Shown here: piece after piece, positions 1 to 4,862 of the stretch
How positions within the stretch are numbered: the stretch's first letter is position 1
Layout of the letters: each line of letters starts with the position of its first letter
DNA from: Bacteroidales bacterium
Lineage (GTDB): Bacteria > Bacteroidota > Bacteroidia > Bacteroidales > UBA932
Length of the DNA stretch: 5,651 nt
Reading direction: 5' to 3'
Assembly: GCA_017556665.1 (NCBI GenBank)
Contig: JAFYMJ010000313.1
Location: 1-5,651, forward strand
Program-made: the position numbers and the translations under genes
Notes under the pieces: generated by a model
Told to the model about the DNA's origin: nothing
Database searches by the model: none
Seen by the model: only the letters and a program-made list of their open reading frames with translations

Positions 1-1
1 G

Positions 2-88
2 GCAATGGAACTTAGCGACGGCAACATGAACAAAGCAGCCGAACTGCTTGGAATAACCAGATATGCTCTCTATAGGAAACTAAAATAG
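2..88 (+). CDS. C-terminal end of a Fis-type HTH response regulator (NtrC-family), 5' end outside window
   Basis: Only the last 28 residues are visible, in the frame starting at base 2 and ending at the TAG at 86-88. They contain NMNKAAELLGITRYALYRKL, a classic Fis-type helix-turn-helix as found at the C-terminus of NtrC-family sigma-54-dependent response regulators, where it binds enhancer-like sites upstream of target promoters. The receiver and AAA+ domains would lie upstream and cannot be checked here, so the sigma-54 assignment is inferred from the HTH type and from the neighbour. A sensor kinase begins 8 bp after the stop in the same direction, which fits a regulator-kinase operon. The family call is firm. 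Which genes it controls cannot be told. Confidence 0.85.
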   Translation, partial: AMELSDGNMNKAAELLGITRYALYRKLK

Positions 89-96
89 AAATTACA

Positions 97-1053
97 ATGA
101 AAAGATACTCAACAACAGTAATCACCCATATCTGTGCCATAATAATCTTTTCTGCTACCGCATTCTTTGCATTCAGCAATAGGATGCCGTTTACAGGAAT
201 CCTTATGATACTGTTTATTGCAGGATTTGGAATAAATCTCTACAGACTTCAGATGATACAGTTGCGCCTTGTAAAACAACTTGCACAGAATATAAGTTGC
301 GGAGATACTGCCCTAAGTTTTAGGAGCAAATACCGGAATGCACAACTGGAAGAACTCACCGATGAGTTGAGGGAGGCCATGAGGATGTACAAAAAACGGA
401 CAATGGAGGCCAACGAAATAGAATCTTGGCAAAAACTCATAAGGGTAATGGGACATGAAATAATGAACTCCATTACACCCATCATCTCCCTATCGGAAAC
501 ACTAAGTACCAGAGAGGTGGAATACAGCCAGATGCAGAAAGGAATGCAGGTAATCCACAAACGGAGCAAAGGGCTTTTGGAATTTGTAGAGAATTACCGC
601 CGTATTACCAGAATTCCAACCCCTATAAAGGAAAAAGTATGCCTGGCAGATCTGTTCAACTGCATTGCAGAACTTATTCCCAATGATTACATCAGTTTTG
701 CACAACCTGCTCCACAAATATCCATAAAAATAGACCGCAACCAAATTGAACAAGTACTCATAAATATTATAAAGAATGCCATTGAAGCATGTGAATACAT
801 AGATTCACCTAAAATTCAAATAGAATCATTTGTATCCAACTCCGGTACTGTATCAATATTGGTTTCAGACAATGGACCAGGAATACTACCAGATGTTATG
901 GATAAAATATTCATTCCATTTTTTACTACTAAAGAACACGGCAGCGGAATTGGTCTTAGCCTTTGTAAACAAATTATGCATCTACATGGCGGAAATATAG
1001 TTGCATCTTCAATACCAAACAAAGGTTCAATCTTCACACTTACATTCGATTGA
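97..1053 (+). CDS. Compact membrane sensor histidine kinase (NtrY-like, no PAS domain)
   Basis: 318-residue two-component sensor kinase, likely partner of the Fis-type regulator ending 8 bp upstream. Two hydrophobic segments (about residues 7-27 and 33-49) are joined by only about five residues, so there is almost no periplasmic domain. A charged, probably helical linker (about 51-110) leads to the dimerisation/phosphoacceptor motif MGHEIMNSITPI with H120. The ATP-binding domain is complete: N box NIIKNAIEA (N227), G1 DNGPGI (258-263), F box FIPFFTTK (272-279) and G2 GSGIGLSL (282-289). The WQKLIRV..HEIMNSITPI signature resembles the NtrY-like kinases of Bacteroidota, but the PAS domain I would expect between linker and H box is absent. 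The kinase should be active and the signal is unknown. It presumably senses through the membrane segments or a partner protein. The ATG at 97 is chosen because TM1 follows directly and the upstream gene stops just before it. Confidence 0.94.
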   Translation: MKRYSTTVITHICAIIIFSATAFFAFSNRMPFTGILMILFIAGFGINLYRLQMIQLRLVKQLAQNISCGDTALSFRSKYRNAQLEELTDELREAMRMYKKRTMEANEIESWQKLIRVMGHEIMNSITPIISLSETLSTREVEYSQMQKGMQVIHKRSKGLLEFVENYRRITRIPTPIKEKVCLADLFNCIAELIPNDYISFAQPAPQISIKIDRNQIEQVLINIIKNAIEACEYIDSPKIQIESFVSNSGTVSILVSDNGPGILPDVMDKIFIPFFTTKEHGSGIGLSLCKQIMHLHGGNIVASSIPNKGSIFTLTFD

Positions 1054-1082
1054 ATATTGGAATAGACAAAGGTACATAAACA

Positions 1083-1109
1083 AAAAGACCAGCATTTTGC
1101 TGGTCTTTT
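1083..1109. terminator. Bidirectional intrinsic terminator between the kinase and tRNA-Leu
   Basis: A perfect 11-bp stem (AAAAGACCAGC at 1083-1093 with GCTGGTCTTTT at 1099-1109) encloses a 5-nt loop (ATTTT). The GC-rich core is flanked by A on one side and T on the other, so the structure works in both directions. It lies 29 bp after the kinase stop and one base beyond the tRNA 3' end. It can therefore end both the rightward two-component transcript and the leftward tRNA transcript. Confidence 0.9.
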
Positions 1110-1110
1110 G

Positions 1111-1192
1111 TGCGGGCGAAGGGACTCGAACCCCCACGCCTCTCGGCACTAGATCCTAAGTCTAGCGCGGCTACCAATTACGCCACGCCCGC
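1111..1192 (-). tRNA. tRNA-Leu, anticodon UAG
   Basis: 82 nt including the discriminator, read on the minus strand. The acceptor stem is GCGGGCG/CGCCCGC, with a D arm GCG...CGC whose loop holds GG. The anticodon stem CTAGA/TCTAG has the loop CTTAGGA, giving anticodon TAG (plus-strand 1156-1158), which reads CUA and other CUN leucine codons. A long class II variable arm (GCC-GAGA-GGC) supports the leucine identity. The T arm is GGGGG-TTCGAGT-CCCTT with two G-U pairs. The discriminator is A (base 1111). CCA is not encoded, since the next bases are C then A-rich terminator stem, so the 3' end must be added by CCA nucleotidyltransferase. The gene has its own promoter about 20 bp upstream. Confidence 0.97.
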
Positions 1193-1209
1193 GTTGGTGA
1201 TTGGGATTG

Positions 1210-1240
1210 CAAAGGTAGATATTTTTTTTACAAATCCAAA
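1210..1240 (-). promoter_or_regulatory. Bacteroidota-type promoter of tRNA-Leu
   Basis: On the minus strand a TTTG -33 element (1237-1240) is followed after exactly 19 nt by TACCTTTG (1210-1217), matching the Bacteroidota TAnnTTTG -7 consensus. Transcription would begin roughly 5-8 nt later, leaving about a 10-nt leader before the tRNA 5' end at 1192. It lies just beyond the prmA stop, so the tRNA can be transcribed independently of that operon. No separate prmA terminator is visible, so read-through from prmA is also possible. Confidence 0.78.
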
Positions 1241-1260
1241 TATATTAAAGAAAATATATC

Positions 1261-2175
1261 CTATTTTTTGTAAAATATTACACTTGCCCAATTGTCAATC
1301 TCTCTTTCTGCCACTTTTACCAAGCCTTGAGAATTTGCCTCCTGCTCCAATAATGGGATATCCTCTGTATAAAATCCACTTATTACAACAACACCGCCCT
1401 GTTTTAGCCCTCTTGAATATGTACTTAAATCTTGCAGCAATACATTCCTGTTAATATTTGCCAACACAAGATCGTATTTGTTTGCCTGAATTAAACAGCC
1501 ATCTCCATAAATGGTATGGATAGCAGCATCAAGTCTGTTCTTTACAGCATTCTCCTTTGCAGAATATACGGCTGTTACATCCACATCTATTGCATGAACT
1601 GTACGCTTAGCCTTCATTTTTGCAGCCAAGATTGCCAATACACCTGTTCCTGTTCCCATATCAAGAACCTGCTTGTTCCTAAGGCTATTCCATTTACCTC
1701 CAAGCAAACCCTCCTTACCACATAACAATTGACTGAACTCTCCCTCTCCATTAAGATCCAACAAACCTTTAACCATCATTGTTGTAGTCTGATGATGTCC
1801 AGTACCAAAAGCCATCTTTGGCTCTATTCTTATGTTGTATTTGGTTAATGGCAGATTATGATGGAATGGAGCTTTTATTGTTACCTTATTGTCTATAATA
1901 ATAGGGTTAAAATCAGACTCCCATGTCTTATTCCAGTTCTCTTCCTTTATAAAAGTGGTATTGTATGAAACTTTAAAAGCCTCATTATTGTCAAAGAAGC
2001 TTAATACAGTCTTTAAATTTTGAGAATTGAAATAGTCTTGACCAATATACCCTTTTAAGAGAGGCTCCTCCGTAGAGAAGCTCTCAAAAGGGATATCTTC
2101 TAACATAGCCATTACAATTTCTGCATACTCCTCTGAATATGGGGTAATCTCTATTGCAACTTCTATGTAATTCAT
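1261..2175 (-). CDS. prmA: Ribosomal protein L11 methyltransferase PrmA
   Basis: 304-residue cytoplasmic SAM-dependent methyltransferase, expected to trimethylate ribosomal protein L11. The N-terminal about 100 residues correspond to the substrate-recognition domain (weakly conserved). The catalytic domain shows the PrmA hallmark MAFGTGHHQTT (121-131), SAM-binding motif I LDMGTGTGVLAI (171-182), the acidic residue after the second strand in AIDVDV (195-200) and the NIxxN-type motif LANINRNVL (238-246). Between the FGTGHH motif and motif I there are about 37 residues after the TT, where I recall about 16 in the E. coli enzyme. The extra segment falls around residues 142-165, is in frame, and leaves all catalytic motifs intact. 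The gene starts 12 bp after the tpiA stop on the same strand and has no promoter of its own that I can see, so it is probably cotranscribed with tpiA. The ATG at 2175 places the N-terminal domain at its usual length. Confidence 0.95.
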   Translation of the reverse strand: MNYIEVAIEITPYSEEYAEIVMAMLEDIPFESFSTEEPLLKGYIGQDYFNSQNLKTVLSFFDNNEAFKVSYNTTFIKEENWNKTWESDFNPIIIDNKVTIKAPFHHNLPLTKYNIRIEPKMAFGTGHHQTTTMMVKGLLDLNGEGEFSQLLCGKEGLLGGKWNSLRNKQVLDMGTGTGVLAILAAKMKAKRTVHAIDVDVTAVYSAKENAVKNRLDAAIHTIYGDGCLIQANKYDLVLANINRNVLLQDLSTYSRGLKQGGVVVISGFYTEDIPLLEQEANSQGLVKVAEREIDNWASVIFYKK

Positions 2176-2187
2176 CTTGTTTAATTT

Positions 2188-2940
2188 TTAGAAACTTTTA
2201 GCAATTGCTATAAAATCTTCTGCTTTTAATGCAGCGCCACCAATTAGGCCACCATCAATATCTTTTTGTGCAAATAGCTCTTGAGCATTAGAAGGCTTGC
2301 AGCTACCACCGTAAAGGATAGAAATCTCCTCTGCCAATGCACCAAATTTCTCAGCCAAAGTAGCTCTGATGAATGCATGAATCTCTTGAGCTTGCTCTTT
2401 TGTAGCAGTCTCACCTGTTCCAATAGCCCAAACTGGCTCGTATGCAATAACAACATTAGCCATTTGCTCAGCCGACAAAGTGAATAACACCTCTTTAACT
2501 TGCTCACCAACAACATCAAAGTGCTTGTTAGCTTTTCTCTCCTCTAATTTCTCACCTACGCAGAAAATTGGAGTAAGTCCTTCTGCAAGGGCCAAATTAA
2601 CTTTCTTTACAAGTTTCTCATTAGTCTCACCATAGTACTCTCTTCTCTCTGAGTGACCAAGAATAACATATTTTACACCAATTGATGAAAGCATTTGAGC
2701 AGAAACCTCACCAGTATATGCACCCTTAACCTCATCTGCACAGTTTTGAGCAGAAAGGCCAACAGAAGTACCATTAACAACCTCACCTACTTGAGCAATA
2801 TGAACAAATGAAGGAGCTACAACCAAATTAACATCAGATGGAACCTCAGACAGTTTAGCCACTACATCTTGTGCCAATATAACACCCTCTGGAACAGTAG
2901 TGTTCATTTTCCAGTTACCTGCAACAATTTTCTTTCTCAT
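2188..2940 (-). CDS. tpiA: Triose-phosphate isomerase
   Basis: 250-residue (alpha/beta)8 barrel enzyme that interconverts dihydroxyacetone phosphate and glyceraldehyde 3-phosphate in glycolysis and gluconeogenesis. It acts as a cytoplasmic homodimer. All catalytic elements are present: GNWKM (8-12) with K11, GHSERR (95-100) with the electrophilic H96, AYEPVWAIGTG (166-176) with the catalytic base E168 and the start of the mobile loop 6, and the phosphate-binding YGGS (210-213) and IGGAAL (233-238). The length is typical for bacterial TIM. A strong promoter lies about 43-73 bp upstream, at the 3' end of the aminotransferase gene, and prmA follows after 12 bp. The spacer upstream of the ATG has only a weak purine stretch (AAGAAG), as usual in Bacteroidota, whose initiation depends little on Shine-Dalgarno pairing. 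Confidence 0.99.
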   Translation of the reverse strand: MRKKIVAGNWKMNTTVPEGVILAQDVVAKLSEVPSDVNLVVAPSFVHIAQVGEVVNGTSVGLSAQNCADEVKGAYTGEVSAQMLSSIGVKYVILGHSERREYYGETNEKLVKKVNLALAEGLTPIFCVGEKLEERKANKHFDVVGEQVKEVLFTLSAEQMANVVIAYEPVWAIGTGETATKEQAQEIHAFIRATLAEKFGALAEEISILYGGSCKPSNAQELFAQKDIDGGLIGGAALKAEDFIAIAKSF

Positions 2941-2971
2941 AATCTTCTTGTACTTATTATATATCGTTTAT

Positions 2972-2988
2972 TTTTTGCTGCGCAAAAA
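2972..2988. repeat. Inverted repeat overlapping the tpiA -7 element
   Basis: TTTTTGC (2972-2978) and GCAAAAA (2982-2988) form perfect 7-bp arms around a 3-nt centre (TGC). The repeat overlaps six bases of the -7 box and the predicted transcription start of tpiA. It could be an operator. It could also be a weak hairpin in read-through RNA from the aminotransferase gene, though no T tract follows it in either direction, which argues against an intrinsic terminator. It may simply reflect AT-rich chance pairing. Confidence 0.4.
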
Positions 2989-3013
2989 TAACTGATTTTG
3001 GCACTAACTCAAA
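2983..3013 (-). promoter_or_regulatory. Bacteroidota-type promoter of tpiA-prmA
   Basis: On the minus strand TTTG (3010-3013) is followed after exactly 19 nt by TATTTTTG (2983-2990), a full match to TTTG-N19-TAnnTTTG. The expected start is near 2976, giving a leader of roughly 35 nt before the tpiA ATG at 2940. A 17-bp inverted repeat (2972-2988) overlaps the -7 element and the predicted start. The promoter gives tpiA transcription independent of the aminotransferase gene upstream. Confidence 0.78.
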
Positions 3014-3020
3014 ATTTTAG

Positions 3021-4214
3021 TTACATATTCGCCCTCATTGTTTCAATAGCCTTAGCCAATCTCTTTATCCCCTCAACAATTTTATCATCATCCATAAATG
3101 AGTAGTTCACCCTTAGTGTATTCTGTCCTGTTCCATCATAGAAGAAGGCCTCCCCTATTACAAATGCTACACTCTCTTTAATGGCATAATCAAACAAAAT
3201 TTTTGCATCGTATCCTTCTGGAAGTGTAATGAGCAAGAACAAGCCTCCCTCTGGATTTGTCCAACTTACCCCCTCTGGCATATATTTCTCCATACTCTCA
3301 AGCATAATGTCTTTTTTATGCTTGTACAGTTCAATTGTAGACTGGATATTCTTCTCAAACAATCCGCTTTGCAGATATCTTGCCGCTATACACTGGGTAA
3401 AATTGGATGTACATAAATCAGAAGATTGTTTTGCAAGGTTATATCTTTGAATGATATGTTTTGGAGCAATTACCCAACCAAGTCTGAATCCCGGCACAAA
3501 AGTTTTGGAGAATGTTCCCAACATTATTGTTCTTTCTGGTGCAAGAGAACTTAACATAGGCTGTGGCTCACCTGTAAATCTTATCTCTCTGTATGGACTG
3601 TCCTCTACAATCAACAAATCATATTTACGGGCAATCTTTACCATATATTTACGTTGTTCCAAAGACATTGTTATACCTGTTGGATTCTGGAAATCTGGTA
3701 TTGCATAAATGAACTTTGGTTTTTTGCCGCTTGCACACATTGCCCTTACAACAGCCTCAAGCTCTTCATCTTTTTCTGCACCTACTATATTTGCCCTATA
3801 TGCATTAAAAGATTGCAAGGCACCCAAATATGTAGGAATTCCACACACAACAGTATCACCCGGATCCAAAAAAATTCTTGAAGTAAGATCTATAGCTTGT
3901 TGCGATGCTGTGGTAATGATTACATTATCCTTATCTATATCCAATCCTTGAGCTATATATATTTTAGCTATCTCTTCCCTTAATTGTGCATTTCCATCGG
4001 TTCCACCATATTGCAGAGATTTTGCTCCCTCCTGCTCAAGTACATCAATTACAATTTGCTTTAAATCTTCTATTGGAAAAGTACTTGGATTTGGAAATCC
4101 CCCGGCAAACGATATAATTCCAGGCTGATTGACAACACTTAGCAAAGCCCTGATTGGCGATGGTTTCATATTTTGTGCACTTTTGGACAAAAAGTTTAGA
4201 ATATCTACCTCCAT
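3021..4214 (-). CDS. PLP-dependent class I/II aminotransferase (LysN / 2-aminoadipate aminotransferase-like)
   Basis: 397-residue fold-type I pyridoxal-phosphate enzyme, predicted cytoplasmic homodimer, transferring an amino group between an amino acid and a 2-oxo acid. Visible landmarks are SFAGGFPNP near the N-terminus (35-43), LQYGGTDG (67-74), PDFQNPTG (173-180) with N177, the PLP-ring partner D205 and Y208 in VEDSPYRE, the Schiff-base lysine K237 in GTFSKTFVPG, R244 in FRLGW (phosphate contact), and R368 in LRVNYS (substrate carboxylate). The N-terminal pattern and the DSPYRE motif resemble the broad-specificity group containing LysN, kynurenine/2-aminoadipate aminotransferases and valine-pyruvate-type enzymes. 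The substrate cannot be fixed from sequence, and no lysine, branched-chain or aromatic pathway gene lies nearby to guide it. It is transcribed from the AT-rich divergent region shared with queD, and 80 bp separate it from tpiA, which has its own promoter. Confidence 0.9.
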   Translation of the reverse strand: MEVDILNFLSKSAQNMKPSPIRALLSVVNQPGIISFAGGFPNPSTFPIEDLKQIVIDVLEQEGAKSLQYGGTDGNAQLREEIAKIYIAQGLDIDKDNVIITTASQQAIDLTSRIFLDPGDTVVCGIPTYLGALQSFNAYRANIVGAEKDEELEAVVRAMCASGKKPKFIYAIPDFQNPTGITMSLEQRKYMVKIARKYDLLIVEDSPYREIRFTGEPQPMLSSLAPERTIMLGTFSKTFVPGFRLGWVIAPKHIIQRYNLAKQSSDLCTSNFTQCIAARYLQSGLFEKNIQSTIELYKHKKDIMLESMEKYMPEGVSWTNPEGGLFLLITLPEGYDAKILFDYAIKESVAFVIGEAFFYDGTGQNTLRVNYSFMDDDKIVEGIKRLAKAIETMRANM

Positions 4215-4247
4215 AACATATATATTTAATGGTTAAACCTACGTAAA

Positions 4248-4279
4248 CAAATATAATATTTTATAACTGATTTTACAAT
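4248..4279 (-). promoter_or_regulatory. Probable promoter of the aminotransferase gene
   Basis: On the minus strand TATATTTG (4248-4255) matches TAnnTTTG. An imperfect -33 element ATTG (4276-4279) lies 20 nt upstream. The predicted leader is about 25-30 nt. The region is extremely AT-rich, so a chance -7 match is more likely here than at the tpiA or tRNA promoters. Confidence 0.5.
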
Positions 4280-4299
4280 ATTTAATAATATATCTTAAC

Positions 4300-4361
4300 A
4301 CATTTTTAAAATTATATAACATTTTAAAATATATCAATTTATTTAATTAACATTTTTAAAA
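4300..4361. repeat. Three ACATTTT(T)AAAA direct repeats in the divergent promoter region
   Basis: Perfect copies of ACATTTTTAAAA are at 4300-4311 and 4350-4361, and ACATTTTAAAA (one T fewer) is at 4319-4329. Start-to-start spacings are 19 and 31 bp. The T-tract/A-tract core is nearly palindromic. The copies lie upstream of the proposed promoters on both sides, so they could be binding sites or bent UP-like DNA. In sequence this AT-rich, chance cannot be excluded. Confidence 0.5.
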
Positions 4362-4384
4362 CAACATTGTTTGCATATTTTTGT

Positions 4385-4392
4385 TACATTTG
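4385..4392 (+). promoter_or_regulatory. Possible -7 element of the queD-polA promoter
   Basis: TACATTTG matches TAnnTTTG and ends 17 bp before the queD ATG, which would give a leader of only about 10 nt. No TTTG sits at the proper 19-21 nt distance: the nearest one (4370-4373) is only 11 nt away. The promoter is therefore partial. The short distance leaves no room for a preQ1-type riboswitch after it. Confidence 0.4.
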
Positions 4393-4409
4393 TGTAATTA
4401 GACAGTTAT

Positions 4410-4850
4410 ATGGCAAAACTTAGGATTACTAAAGAATTCAGATTTGAAGGTGCACACGCACTTATGAACTACAATGGCAAATGCAAAAACATTCATGGCC
4501 ATTCATATATACTTTATGTTACGGTTGTCGGGGAAGCAAAAACAGATCCTAATGGTCCCGACAATGGTATGGTTATAGATTTCAAACTTCTGAAAGACAT
4601 TGTAAACAAAAATGTAATTGACAAGTTTGACCACGCATTGGTACTTGAAGAGGGGACCCCTCTATCCAATGAGTTGTCTACTGAATATCCTAATGTATAT
4701 CTTACCAACTTTAGGCCTACAACAGAAAATCTCATATGCTTTTTTGCTCAAGCAATAAAGGAGAACCTTCCGCAAGGGATAAATCTCTATAGCCTTAAAC
4801 TGCACGAGACAGCATCTTCTTATATTGAGTGGTTTGCAGAAGACAATTAA
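4410..4850 (+). CDS. queD: 6-carboxytetrahydropterin synthase QueD (6-pyruvoyl-tetrahydropterin synthase family)
   Basis: 146-residue member of the PTPS/QueD T-fold family. QueD converts 7,8-dihydroneopterin triphosphate to 6-carboxy-5,6,7,8-tetrahydropterin, an early step in queuosine (7-deazaguanine) synthesis for tRNA modification. The zinc ligands are H16 (in FEGAHALM) and H29/H31 in the CxxxHGH motif. The Cys of that motif, C25, is the expected catalytic residue. H75 in FDHALVL and E133 in LHET complete the catalytic set, and PTTEN (103-107) is the family's substrate-binding PTxEN motif. The CxxxHGH spacing favours QueD over eukaryotic-type PTPS, although the family overlaps in function. 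The first gene of a rightward pair, it starts after the AT-rich divergent region, and polA begins 12 bp after its stop. No other queuosine gene (queC, queE, queF) is in the window. Confidence 0.92.
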   Translation: MAKLRITKEFRFEGAHALMNYNGKCKNIHGHSYILYVTVVGEAKTDPNGPDNGMVIDFKLLKDIVNKNVIDKFDHALVLEEGTPLSNELSTEYPNVYLTNFRPTTENLICFFAQAIKENLPQGINLYSLKLHETASSYIEWFAEDN

Positions 4851-4862
4851 AAGAGAACAACA

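Larger units (their letters stand above)
4215..4409. promoter_or_regulatory. AT-rich divergent intergenic region between the aminotransferase gene and queD
   Basis: 195 bp with 29 G or C bases by hand count (about 15%). The core at 4251-4360 has only 9 in 110. It separates divergently transcribed genes and must hold promoters in both directions. It contains two perfect 12-base copies of ACATTTTTAAAA, 50 bp apart, and a third copy one T shorter. I see no ORF, RNA gene or riboswitch fold in it. Confidence 0.8.

Noticed and set aside
1067..1074. TACCTTTG on the minus strand, a possible -7 element for an antisense transcript into the kinase gene
   Set aside because: No TTTG lies at 19-21 nt upstream, and the upstream sequence there is the terminator hairpin.
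1240..1258. AT-only inverted repeat (ATATATT...AATATAT) after prmA as a possible prmA terminator
   Set aside because: The stem has only A-T pairs and would be unstable. Self-complementary AT runs are common in this low-GC intergenic sequence, so I do not call a terminator.
1110..1454. 114-residue plus-strand ORF beginning RAKGLEPPRLSALDPKSSAATNYATPA
   Set aside because: Its N-terminal part is the antisense translation of the tRNA-Leu gene, a familiar source of spurious protein annotations. The rest is antisense to the 3' end of prmA.
3451..3951. Plus-strand ORFs of 85 and 80 residues lying end to end in one frame
   Set aside because: Both are antisense to the conserved aminotransferase coding region and lack motifs. 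The open frame follows from the coding constraint on the other strand.
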